Assembly: GCA_902538705.1 (NCBI GenBank)
Contig: CACBGD010000007.1
Span: 1-40,335 of the forward strand
DNA from: an uncultured SAR86 cluster bacterium
Lineage (GTDB): Bacteria > Pseudomonadota > Gammaproteobacteria > Magnimaribacterales > D2472
Reading direction: 5' to 3'
DNA: 40,335 nucleotides
The notes beneath the pieces were generated by a model. It saw only the letters and a list, made by a program, of their open reading frames with translations, had not been told where the DNA came from and ran no database searches. The translations under genes were made by a program, and so were the position numbers. Positions 10,682 through 18,826 of the stretch are shown piece after piece (within the stretch, counting starts at the first letter, position 1; each line of letters starts with the position of its first letter).

Positions 10682-10687
10682 AGAAGT

Positions 10688-11590
10688 ATGAGTACCGAAG
10701 TTCCGGAAATATCTCTTATATCCTTACAAAATCAAAGCCAATCGGATTTAAAAATACTTAAAGAGGCTCTTAACTCTCATGGATTTTTTACGATCACTGA
10801 CCATGATATTGATGATTCTTTATTAGATGACAGTTATACATGCGCCAAGGAATTTTTTGATTTACCAGATGAAATTAAGAATCAATATGCGAGACCAGAA
10901 ATTGGAGGAGCAAGAGGCTATACACCTTTTGGTAAGGAAACTGCTTTGGGTGAGAACGTAGCAGATCTCAAGGAGTTTTGGCACTTAGGTCCTGAAATAA
11001 ATACTAGTTTTGACTCTAGAATACATGAAAATATTAAAGTACATGAGTTATTAGACTTTAATACTCATTTTAATACCCTTTTTACATCACTTAACCAGCT
11101 TGGTATAAAAGTACTTGAGTCAATTGCGCTCGTACTTGATCTGCCTAAAAACTTTTTTGAGGAAAAAGTAATACGAGGTAATTCAACTTTGAGACTTCTT
11201 CATTATCCACCAATTGCATCAGACGAAAACGTTTTAAGAGCAAGAGCTCATGCAGATATAAATCTCATTACATTACTTGTCGGTGCCGAAGAGGGCGGTC
11301 TCGAAGTTCAAAATAAGGATGATGAATGGATTCAAATAAAACCAAATTCAAAAAGTATCGTATGTAATATCGGAGATATGATGCAACTTATCACGGAGGG
11401 AAATCTAAAAAGTACACCTCACAGAGTGGTTGAGTACAGTGCAAATGATTCTAAATCAAGATACAGCATGCCTTTCTTCCTGCATCCATCACCAGAGGTA
11501 GTTCTAAAGTCTGTATTTAATGAAAATGATGAAGGTGTTTTAGCTCATGATTTTCTTGAAGAAAGAATCAAGGCTATAAAGCTATATTAA
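10688..11590 (+). CDS. 2-oxoglutarate/Fe(II)-dependent oxygenase, isopenicillin-N-synthase family
   Basis: Cytoplasmic non-heme iron oxygenase of 300 residues. The N-terminal DIOX_N domain shows LNSHGFFTITDH, and the C-terminal jelly roll carries the iron triad His188-x-Asp190 (RAHADINLIT) and His245 (STPHRVV), with Arg258 in the RYSMPFF strand binding the 2-oxoglutarate carboxylate. GDMMQLITEGNLKSTPHRVV is the classic IPNS-family strand. Such enzymes hydroxylate or desaturate small molecules; bacterial copies often act on purines/pyrimidines, ethylene precursors or unknown compounds. The nucleoside transporter gene follows four bases later, which hints at a nucleobase-like substrate, but that is inference only. 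Confidence 0.88.
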   Translation: MSTEVPEISLISLQNQSQSDLKILKEALNSHGFFTITDHDIDDSLLDDSYTCAKEFFDLPDEIKNQYARPEIGGARGYTPFGKETALGENVADLKEFWHLGPEINTSFDSRIHENIKVHELLDFNTHFNTLFTSLNQLGIKVLESIALVLDLPKNFFEEKVIRGNSTLRLLHYPPIASDENVLRARAHADINLITLLVGAEEGGLEVQNKDDEWIQIKPNSKSIVCNIGDMMQLITEGNLKSTPHRVVEYSANDSKSRYSMPFFLHPSPEVVLKSVFNENDEGVLAHDFLEERIKAIKLY

Positions 11591-11594
11591 CAAT

Positions 11595-12854
11595 ATGGAC
11601 TTTTACTACTTTCAGCTTTTAATTGGATTTATTGGACTTACAGCTATAGCAATTCCATTTTCCTCAAGCATTAGAGAAATTAATTATAGAAATATTGGTG
11701 TTGGAATTTTATTTCAAATAGTTTTAGCTTTCATTTTAATAAAAATACCACTTATCGTAACCTTTTTTAAGTCTTTGGGTGACGGTGTTATTGCTCTTCA
11801 AAATGCTACCCAGCAAGGAACATCATTCTTATTTGGATTCTTATCTAGTCCTGGATTGCCCTTTGTGCAATCCGATCCATCAGCTCAGGTTCAATCAGCT
11901 TATTTTGCTTTTGGTATATTGCCCTTTATTTTAGTGATGTCTGCTTTAACAGCATGGCTATGGCATATTAAAGTATTAAAAGTAATAGTTGATGCTTTCT
12001 CAAAAGTTTGCCAGAAGCTATTTAATATTGGAGGCCCAATTGGCCTTGGAGCAGCCGCTAATGTTTTTGTTGGTCAGGTTGAAGCTCCTCTTTTAATAAG
12101 ACCATATCTTTCAAAACTAACCAATAAGGAGTTATTAATTCTCCTCACAGCTGGTATGTCAACAGTTGCTGGTTCTATTATGGTTGCCTTAGTAACAATT
12201 CTAGGTGGCCAATTTCCTGATATTAATTTGATACAACATCTCATAACAGCTTCAGTTATATCAGTTCCTGCAGCGATTATTTACTCAAATATTATGATGC
12301 CATCAAACGTAGTTACTACTTTTGACGAATCAAAACTACCAAAACTTTATAACAGCTCAATGGATGCAATAACTAAAGGAACCAGAGACGGACTTGAGAT
12401 TGCTTTGAGTGTTGGTGCAATCTTAATAGTTTTTATTACCTTAGTTGCGTTAGTTGATTCGTTGTTAGGGTTAGCAAATGAGGATTTATCTTTACAAGCT
12501 ATTTTGGGATTTATTTTTGCTCCAATTTGTTGGCTAATGGGTATCCCTTGGGAAGAGGCAATTGTTGCAGGACAATTATTAGGAATTAAGACTGCACTAA
12601 ACGAATTTGTTGCATATGCAGGATTAGCAAACTTAGAACCTGGGATTCTGTCAGAGCAATCAAAACTAATTACGCTTTATGCTCTCTGTGGTTTTGCTAA
12701 TTTTTCTTCGGTTGGTATTCTTGTTGCAGGTGTCGGGGCTATGGCTCCCGAAAGAAAGAATGACCTAGTAAGTGTATCTCTTAAAGCATTAATAGGAGCA
12801 ACCTTGGCATCTTGCATGACAGGTCTAGTAATAGGTTTTGTTAATTATTTATAA
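11595..12854 (+). CDS. Concentrative nucleoside transporter (NupC/CNT family)
   Basis: Inner-membrane symporter importing nucleosides with H+ or Na+. The 419-residue protein has about ten hydrophobic segments and the CNT hallmarks: GLGAAANVFVGQVEAPLLIRPYL (the Q-x-E-A-P substrate-contact motif), LTAGMSTVAGSIMVALV, a later GTRDGLEIALSVGAILIVFI, and a C-terminal NEFVAYAGL plus LCGFANFSSVGI motif. It follows the oxygenase by four bases and is probably cotranscribed with it. Its last 14 bases overlap the convergent tspO gene. The family is secure; nucleoside preference and coupling ion cannot be read with certainty. Confidence 0.93.
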   Translation: MDFYYFQLLIGFIGLTAIAIPFSSSIREINYRNIGVGILFQIVLAFILIKIPLIVTFFKSLGDGVIALQNATQQGTSFLFGFLSSPGLPFVQSDPSAQVQSAYFAFGILPFILVMSALTAWLWHIKVLKVIVDAFSKVCQKLFNIGGPIGLGAAANVFVGQVEAPLLIRPYLSKLTNKELLILLTAGMSTVAGSIMVALVTILGGQFPDINLIQHLITASVISVPAAIIYSNIMMPSNVVTTFDESKLPKLYNSSMDAITKGTRDGLEIALSVGAILIVFITLVALVDSLLGLANEDLSLQAILGFIFAPICWLMGIPWEEAIVAGQLLGIKTALNEFVAYAGLANLEPGILSEQSKLITLYALCGFANFSSVGILVAGVGAMAPERKNDLVSVSLKALIGATLASCMTGLVIGFVNYL

Positions 12855-13299
12855 CAATAAATAAATTAAGGTAACTTGCAAAAGATATCCAGAGAACATA
12901 TGGGACAAATAAAAAGAATGCCAGCTTATTCTCTTTGTACATTAAATTTAAGATATAAATATTTATTACAATAAGTAAATAAATATCTAAAAGAGCCACC
13001 AAAGGCATTTGAAATCTAAAAAATAGCCACGACCATATTGCATTAAAAAATAATTGAACAAAAAAGAGTGAAAATATCTTTTTATGAGCAAGGAATGCTG
13101 AAACCAGCATAAATATATAAAGAATTGGCCAAACTATACCAAAGACATAACTAGGAGGATTAAGCTCACTCTTATTAAGTGATAAGTACCAAGAATCAGT
13201 GCCAGTACTTGTTGAAGCCATGCTCCCGATAGCAGCAGCAATAATAACAGCCACTATTAGAGTAAGTCTTCTTACCCTGCATGAATTAAGAGATACCAT
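12841..13299 (-). CDS. tspO: TspO/MBR family tryptophan-rich sensory membrane protein
   Basis: Five-helix membrane protein of 152 residues. Seen: WYLSLNKSELNPPSYVFGIVWPILYIFM (the W-x-P loop and helix 2 signature), FNAIWSWLFF, and a C-terminal VPYVLWISFASYLN that matches the cholesterol/porphyrin-recognition end of the family. Bacterial TspO proteins bind porphyrins and act in tetrapyrrole turnover and stress or light responses. The start shares one base with the stop of the 45-residue gene upstream (TAATG), so it is translated after it; the ketoacyl synthase gene heads the operon. The 3' end overlaps the nucleoside transporter by 14 bases on the opposite strand. Confidence 0.9.
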   Translation of the reverse strand: MVSLNSCRVRRLTLIVAVIIAAAIGSMASTSTGTDSWYLSLNKSELNPPSYVFGIVWPILYIFMLVSAFLAHKKIFSLFFVQLFFNAIWSWLFFRFQMPLVALLDIYLLIVINIYILNLMYKENKLAFFLFVPYVLWISFASYLNLFIVINN

Positions 13300-13436
13300 T
13301 ATCTTTTTCTAAAAAATCTTTTAAAAGTTTCTTTGATTGTTTCTGTAAATTTAGAACCTTCTGGACGAGCCTCATTAAAAATATAAAAGCTCATAAAAAC
13401 TAGAGTTATTATGAAAATTATAATTGATGTATCCAT
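13299..13436 (-). CDS. 45-residue single-pass membrane protein, unknown
   Basis: Small frame read directly: ATG four bases after the upstream synthase stop, TAA overlapping the tspO ATG by one base. The product starts MDTSIIIFIITLVFMSFYIF, one N-terminal membrane helix, followed by a strongly basic C-terminal half (NEARPEG..., then ETFKRFFRKR). By the positive-inside rule the tail should be cytoplasmic. No family is recognised. Exact fit between two co-directional genes, with start/stop coupling, is the main support; a non-coding spacer would not be expected to keep these junctions. Confidence 0.55.
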   Translation of the reverse strand: MDTSIIIFIITLVFMSFYIFNEARPEGSKFTETIKETFKRFFRKR

Positions 13437-13439
13437 ATT

Positions 13440-14558
13440 TTAAACCTTCTCTACAACTAGAGAGCATATTGAGTATCCAGCCCCAAAAGAACAAATAACT
13501 CCTATCTCACCAGATACAAAGTCGCCTTTTGTTTCATGAAAAGCAATCACAGAACCAGCAGAGGCAACATTGCCATATTTTTCCAGAACCATAGGTGCAA
13601 TTTTAGGATCATAATCCTCTCCCTTAAGTTTTTTTGCAATAAAATTTATCATATTCCCATTTGCTTGATGCAACCAGAATCTTTTAACATCATCAGCGCT
13701 ATGTTGAAGTTTTGAAAGCTGATTAGATATTATTTCAACAACCATAGGACATACTTCCTTGAAAACGCTTCTACCATTTTGCCTAAACATAACCTCATCA
13801 CCTCTATTCAAATCATCAGTTCGATTCATATAGCTAAAGTCACTTCTAATATTATTTGAGAATTGAGTAATAAGTTCTCTATCTTTTATTTCAAAAATAT
13901 CCTTGGGATTATCTAAATTTCCTTGGACTATTGTTGCCACACATGCATCACCAAAAATAAAATGGCTATCTCTTATTCTGAAATCATTACCTGGAGATGT
14001 TAATTCTGGATTGATCACAAGAATTGTAGAGGCTAAACCAGATGCTATATCACTGTAAGCATTGCTAATTGCAAAAGTAGTAGAGGAACAACCTACCAAC
14101 ATATCATAGGCGTATCCATTGATACCCAAAGCCTCTTGGATCTCAATTGCAATTGCTGGATAGTTTCTAGCAGAATGAGAAGTGCCTAAAATAACACCAT
14201 CTATATCATTTGTAGATATACCAGCACTCTCAATAGCTTTTTTAGCAGACTCAATTCCCATCTCAGCAAGGATTGAAGTATTATTTGGAAGCTCTGGTCT
14301 GGTTTTTGGTTTCATTCTTTTTGGATCAAGACAATTAGCTTTATCAAATAAGTATCTTGTTTTAATACCAGAAGCTTTTTCTATGAAGTCTGAACTTGAG
14401 TGTGACATAGCTTCTATGGATCCAGCAGATATAGCTTCTGAATTTGCTACATTAAAGTTATCTACGAAAGCGTTATAAGAATTCACAACTTCGTCGTTGG
14501 TAGTTAAACCATCCTCAGGTATCCAAAACCCAGTACCAGTGATATAAATATTTTGCAT
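13440..14558 (-). CDS. Beta-ketoacyl-ACP synthase III, PA3286-type
   Basis: Condensing enzyme of the FabH group, 372 residues, longer than housekeeping FabH (about 320). The catalytic triad is visible: Cys157 in MLVGCSSTTFAI, His297 in WLHQANGN, Asn330 in EKYGNVASAG. The early IEKASGIKTRYL and DPKRM, then AIEIQEALGI and DSHFIFGDAC, match the Pseudomonas PA3286 class, which joins medium-chain acyl-CoA from beta-oxidation to malonyl-ACP and so shunts degradation products back into fatty acid synthesis. A matching role here is inference from that likeness. It heads an operon with two small membrane proteins, one being TspO. The start is divergent from the hydrolase gene, about 36 bases away. Confidence 0.87.
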   Translation of the reverse strand: MQNIYITGTGFWIPEDGLTTNDEVVNSYNAFVDNFNVANSEAISAGSIEAMSHSSSDFIEKASGIKTRYLFDKANCLDPKRMKPKTRPELPNNTSILAEMGIESAKKAIESAGISTNDIDGVILGTSHSARNYPAIAIEIQEALGINGYAYDMLVGCSSTTFAISNAYSDIASGLASTILVINPELTSPGNDFRIRDSHFIFGDACVATIVQGNLDNPKDIFEIKDRELITQFSNNIRSDFSYMNRTDDLNRGDEVMFRQNGRSVFKEVCPMVVEIISNQLSKLQHSADDVKRFWLHQANGNMINFIAKKLKGEDYDPKIAPMVLEKYGNVASAGSVIAFHETKGDFVSGEIGVICSFGAGYSICSLVVEKV

Positions 14559-14594
14559 TTTTCAATCAAAAAAGTGATTATATTTTATAACTTT

Positions 14595-15491
14595 ATGGAA
14601 AAAATATCAGTCAAAATAGAAGATAAAGAAATATTAGTCAATTTTTGGAAAACTAATAAAGAAAACCTTAAGGGAATCTTTTACATTCATCATGGAATGG
14701 CTGAACATATCGAGAGATATGACTATGTTGCCAAAAAATTAAATAATCATGGCTATAGTGTGGCTGGATATGACCAATTAGGACATGGGTGTAATCAGGC
14801 AGAAGGAAAAGGTATCTTTGCAAAATCTGACGGATGGAATAAAGTAATTAAAGAGGCAACAGCTGTATCAAATCATTTCTACAATTTGTATCCATCATCA
14901 CCATCTTACCTCTTAGGACATAGTATGGGATCATTCATTTCGATGAATGTAGCAAATAATATTAAGAACCTAAAAGGTATATTTTTAACAGGCACTTATT
15001 TGCCAACAAAAATTGAAATTTATTTGCTAAAGTTTTTATTAGGATTTGAAAGACTATTTTCGTCTAGAAATAATGTAAGCAGAGTGCATAAGATTAATTT
15101 CCAAAGACTTAACTCATTCTTTAGGAATCCAAGAACTCAATTTGATTGGCTGGCGAAAGATAAAGATGTTGTTGATGCTTATATTGCAGATAATAATTGT
15201 GGATTTGATTGTACTAACTCTCTTTGGTGTGATTTTATAGCTGGAAATGAAAATATTATGGCTTTTGAAGATTTAAAAAAACTTAATAAAGAGATTAGAA
15301 TTTATTTAGCAGCTGGGAAAGATGATCCATGCATTCAGACCGGGAGTGGAATTAACGGACTATTTGAAGCCTTTAATGATTCTTTTGAAAATGTTTATTT
15401 AGATTTATATGATGGAATGAGACACGAAATACTTAATGAGTATTGTAAAGACGAATTACTTGAATCATTTATTAAGTTTATAAAAGAATGA
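14595..15491 (+). CDS. Alpha/beta hydrolase, monoacylglycerol-lipase-like
   Basis: Serine hydrolase of the Hydrolase_4 (lysophospholipase/monoglyceride lipase) group, 298 residues, no signal peptide, so cytoplasmic. Seen: oxyanion region IHHGMAEHIERY, DQLGHG, nucleophile Ser110 in GHSMGS, catalytic Asp in AAGKDDPC and His in DGMRHEI. I place the start at ATG 14595 rather than the in-frame 14553, because the longer form adds a non-homologous stretch and would overlap the divergent ketoacyl-synthase start. No SD precedes 14595; a TATATT at 14579-14584 suggests a very short leader. The stop overlaps the next gene by ATGA, pairing it with the lipoprotein esterase. Confidence 0.83.
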   Translation: MEKISVKIEDKEILVNFWKTNKENLKGIFYIHHGMAEHIERYDYVAKKLNNHGYSVAGYDQLGHGCNQAEGKGIFAKSDGWNKVIKEATAVSNHFYNLYPSSPSYLLGHSMGSFISMNVANNIKNLKGIFLTGTYLPTKIEIYLLKFLLGFERLFSSRNNVSRVHKINFQRLNSFFRNPRTQFDWLAKDKDVVDAYIADNNCGFDCTNSLWCDFIAGNENIMAFEDLKKLNKEIRIYLAAGKDDPCIQTGSGINGLFEAFNDSFENVYLDLYDGMRHEILNEYCKDELLESFIKFIKE

Positions 15492-16414
15492 AAAAAATCT
15501 TATTAGTAATTATATTTTTGATTGCAGGATGTTCAAAAGTCTATGATGAGATGCATTCACATACAATTTATCATGACGGTTCTTTACGAGAGTATTATAT
15601 TCATGTCCCTGAAAATCTTAATGAAAATATTGATCTTGTTGTTGGTCTTCATGGCTACACGGGTACACCTGAATCATTCATAAGAACAGGTGATGCTGAT
15701 TTTAATAACTTTCTATCCTCAAAGAAAATGATTGGTGTTTATCCCGTGGGTAAATCATTCTATTTCAAGGGAAGATTTTTTAGCTCTTGGAACGACCTAA
15801 CAGGTTCAATTGGGCAAGGACCTAAGGGAGATATATGTGACATCGAAAGAGATTTTTATCCATACCCTCCAGATTGTTCGGAGCCCCATAGATGTTCATG
15901 GGCAAGTTGTGGGGATGATATCGGCTTTCTTGAGAAAGTAATTGACGAAGTAAAGAGTAAATACAACATAGATAATGTTTTTGTAGCAGGAATGAGTAAT
16001 GGTGGAATGATAGCTCAAGCAGTGGGTTGCAGTATTCCAGACAAAGTAGACGGCGTTATAAATATTGCCGGTATGCAGTCACTGGGAATGAGCTGTATAC
16101 CTTATCTGCCAACATCAATGGTCATATATGGATCAAAAAAAGATACAACAGTTCCACCTCTTGAGATTGTAGCCTCAGATGGATATTTCTATGAACCCAT
16201 GCCAAATACAGTTGATGAATGGAAAAATGCTTTCAACTGCTCCAAAAAAGAAGTCGAGGAGATAAATCTACCCTCTAGGATAACAAAAACGCACTATTCA
16301 GATTGCGATGATGGTGTAACAATAACTTCTCTTCTTGATCATGAAAACACACATGATTGGCCTAAGCCCTATAACTGGGGGCTAGAACTGTTATTTTCTA
16401 GTTTACTTAACTAA
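15488..16414 (+). CDS. Lipoprotein esterase, PHB-depolymerase/feruloyl-esterase (LpqC) family
   Basis: Extracytoplasmic alpha/beta hydrolase anchored as a lipoprotein: MKKILLVIIFLIAGC ends in a lipobox with Cys15. The mature part shows oxyanion strand VVGLHGYTGTPESF, nucleophile Ser170 in AGMSNGGM, and a C-terminal HENTHDWP holding the catalytic His. Many cysteines (about ten, several around 117-141) suggest disulfides, as expected for an exported enzyme. Family members cleave short polyester or phenolic esters, for instance polyhydroxybutyrate oligomers or feruloyl sugars. Coupled by ATGA to a cytoplasmic hydrolase and followed by a receptor gene, it probably acts first on an imported ester. 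The exact substrate is unknown. Confidence 0.85.
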   Translation: MKKILLVIIFLIAGCSKVYDEMHSHTIYHDGSLREYYIHVPENLNENIDLVVGLHGYTGTPESFIRTGDADFNNFLSSKKMIGVYPVGKSFYFKGRFFSSWNDLTGSIGQGPKGDICDIERDFYPYPPDCSEPHRCSWASCGDDIGFLEKVIDEVKSKYNIDNVFVAGMSNGGMIAQAVGCSIPDKVDGVINIAGMQSLGMSCIPYLPTSMVIYGSKKDTTVPPLEIVASDGYFYEPMPNTVDEWKNAFNCSKKEVEEINLPSRITKTHYSDCDDGVTITSLLDHENTHDWPKPYNWGLELLFSSLLN

Positions 16415-16480
16415 ACATAGCCTTTTTGTTATACTTTTGTAAGTGTTACATATTATGCTTTTGGTATTAGGGGGGACGTA

Positions 16481-18826
16481 ATGAACACAAACAAAGTAAT
16501 CTTAAAACCACTTTTTAAGAAAAAAAGTGATCCTTTAACTCTGCTTTTGAAAGATATCTTCAAAGAGAACAAAAATGCAATGTCATATCTCGGGGCCTTA
16601 TCAATCGGTTTAGGGTTTTCAGAGGTAAATACTGTTTCTGCTGAGGAAAATATAGAAGAAGTTATAGTAACAGCCTCAAAAAGAGAATCAAATCTTCAAG
16701 ATTTACCCATGTCAGTTCAAGCTATTACATCAGAAGAGCTAGAAGCTAAAAATATTTCAGACTTTAACGACATAGCTAATCTTGTTCCAAGCATTACCGT
16801 TGATGATAGTGGTAGTGGAAACTCCTACTTTTATATAAGAGGTGTTTCAGATGGAGGATTCGGAAATAGGGCAGGAGCTCAAGCTTCAACTGCTCTTTAT
16901 ATTGATGAGCAACCCCTCTCAACAATTGGAGGCAACCCCGACCTTCATGTATATGATGTTGAAAGAGTTGAAATCCTTACTGGTCCTCAGGGAACACTTT
17001 ATGGTTCATCGTCTCAATCAGGAACTGTTCGTATTATTACAAAAAAACCAAATCCTGACTCTACTGAATTTGGGTTTGATGTTGAGTATGGAGATGTTCA
17101 TGATGGAACTCCGGATCGGTCGCTTGAAGCTTTTGTAAATCTACCTTTAGGTAATTCAGCTGCGTTAAGATTGAGTGCATATGATTTACATTCAGGTGGA
17201 TGGATAGATAACGTTGAGACAACTCAAAATTTTACCTATCTTGGATCCCATACAAATTCTGACTATATTGAATTAAGAGATGACTATAACTCAAGTGATA
17301 AAGAGGGTTACAGATTAAGATTCTCGAATGAATTCGATAACGGACTTAATTTAGATATTTCTTTTCTCCAACAAGATTATTTTTCAAATGGTTCATGGGA
17401 AACAGATCCAGCTGAAGGTGCAAGAAAAGTTTCTAGATATACTCCTGAAACTTTTGCTGATGACTTTACTCAAGCATCTGTAACATTGACCGGCCCGTTA
17501 ACAGAAAATATTGATTTTAGCTTTACAAGTTCAATGTTTGATCGAGACATTGCCTATACATATGACTATACACAATATGTTTATTATTACGGCTATGACT
17601 ATTATGCTGCTTACTATTATGAATATGATTATTATGCATCAACTGATCCTAGAGTTTTCTATACTCAGTTTGATGACTATAAAAGAAATTCTAACGAATT
17701 CAGGATTCAATCAGTAACAGATTCTGGTTATCAGTGGATTTTGGGAGCCTTTCATGAAACCAATGATCATGAATATCAAACTTACTATGATTTTATGGGA
17801 CAGCTATCGACATCTCTTACAGTAGTTGATAACCGCTGGTGGGGACAAGACAATATAAGAGATGATGTGCAAAAAGCTGTATTTGGTGAGGTCACAATTC
17901 CTGCATCCGATAAAACTGATATTACCGTTGGATTTAGGAAATATGATACTGAAAATACTTTCGATGCTAAAGATGGTTATTTTGGATACTATGAAACTGA
18001 TCCTAATCTTGGTTATGTCGGAAGAACAAATACCTACAAATTTGATGATAGTGGTGTAGTTCCGAAATTTAATATTGCTCATAGACCAAACGATGATCTA
18101 TTAGTCTATGCTACATATTCAGAAGGCTTTAGACCGAGTGGGATTAATAGAACTACGGGAAGAACTGCTGAGCTAGTTCCTGATACTTATACATCTGATC
18201 TTTTAAGAAACTTAGAGTTAGGATGGAAATCCACACTTGCAGATGGAAAAGTCATATTTAACGGTTTAGTATATTCTATGAATTGGGAGGATTATCAGTC
18301 TACTAGATATGTATATGATCTTTTGACAGTGGCATATGTTGATAATGTAGGTATGGCCACTGTAGAAGGAGCTGAGCTTAGTTCCAATTTCATTATATCT
18401 GACACCTTTTCAATGTCTTTAATGGCAAATTTCAATGACCCTACAATGGATGATGATATTGTCGATGCGGGGGGAGATGTTCTTGGTAACAAAGGAAATA
18501 CATTAGCCTATGTTCCAGAAAAGAGATTTATATTTACCCTTGATAAGGATTTTACTGTAAAGGGTAAACCAGCTTACTTTAGTATGGATACTTCATATAC
18601 TGGCGAGCGTTGGTATGACGAGACAAATACAACACCAATGCAGTCGTATTCATTAATGAACTTAAGAACTGGTATGGAATTTGGCGGCGGTGTATCAGGT
18701 GAAATTTTCATAAATAATGCAAATGACACAAGACCTGTTTTAGGGCTTTATAATGATTTTAGTGAATTTAGACAGACTAGTTCTCAACCAAGAGTAATTG
18801 GATTAAGAATCAGATATAAGTACTAA
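16481..18826 (+). CDS. TonB-dependent receptor with a tyrosine-rich tract
   Basis: Outer-membrane importer of 781 residues. The N-terminus is unusual: about 33 mostly polar, Lys-rich residues precede the hydrophobic core (AMSYLGALSIGLGF), with cleavage likely after VSA near 54. Then come the TonB box IEEVIVTASKRE, the plug (LPMSVQAIT, GPQGTLYGSSSQSGTVRIITKKP) and the barrel ending RIRYKY. The family style (IEEVIVTA, GPQGTLYG) is the FyuA/sphingomonad-type receptor group common in marine gammaproteobacteria. Residues 359-386 are 16/28 tyrosine. SD GGGGGG-AC precedes the ATG. It follows the esterase by 66 bases, so it may share that transcript. The ligand is not visible. Confidence 0.92.
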   Translation: MNTNKVILKPLFKKKSDPLTLLLKDIFKENKNAMSYLGALSIGLGFSEVNTVSAEENIEEVIVTASKRESNLQDLPMSVQAITSEELEAKNISDFNDIANLVPSITVDDSGSGNSYFYIRGVSDGGFGNRAGAQASTALYIDEQPLSTIGGNPDLHVYDVERVEILTGPQGTLYGSSSQSGTVRIITKKPNPDSTEFGFDVEYGDVHDGTPDRSLEAFVNLPLGNSAALRLSAYDLHSGGWIDNVETTQNFTYLGSHTNSDYIELRDDYNSSDKEGYRLRFSNEFDNGLNLDISFLQQDYFSNGSWETDPAEGARKVSRYTPETFADDFTQASVTLTGPLTENIDFSFTSSMFDRDIAYTYDYTQYVYYYGYDYYAAYYYEYDYYASTDPRVFYTQFDDYKRNSNEFRIQSVTDSGYQWILGAFHETNDHEYQTYYDFMGQLSTSLTVVDNRWWGQDNIRDDVQKAVFGEVTIPASDKTDITVGFRKYDTENTFDAKDGYFGYYETDPNLGYVGRTNTYKFDDSGVVPKFNIAHRPNDDLLVYATYSEGFRPSGINRTTGRTAELVPDTYTSDLLRNLELGWKSTLADGKVIFNGLVYSMNWEDYQSTRYVYDLLTVAYVDNVGMATVEGAELSSNFIISDTFSMSLMANFNDPTMDDDIVDAGGDVLGNKGNTLAYVPEKRFIFTLDKDFTVKGKPAYFSMDTSYTGERWYDETNTTPMQSYSLMNLRTGMEFGGGVSGEIFINNANDTRPVLGLYNDFSEFRQTSSQPRVIGLRIRYKY

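Noticed and set aside
14553-14594. Longer start for the lipase-like hydrolase
   Set aside because: It overlaps the divergent ketoacyl synthase start and adds a non-homologous stretch before MEKISV.
17511-18082. Extra frames inside the 781-residue receptor
   Set aside because: They are shadows of the repetitive, AT-rich receptor coding sequence without SD or homology.
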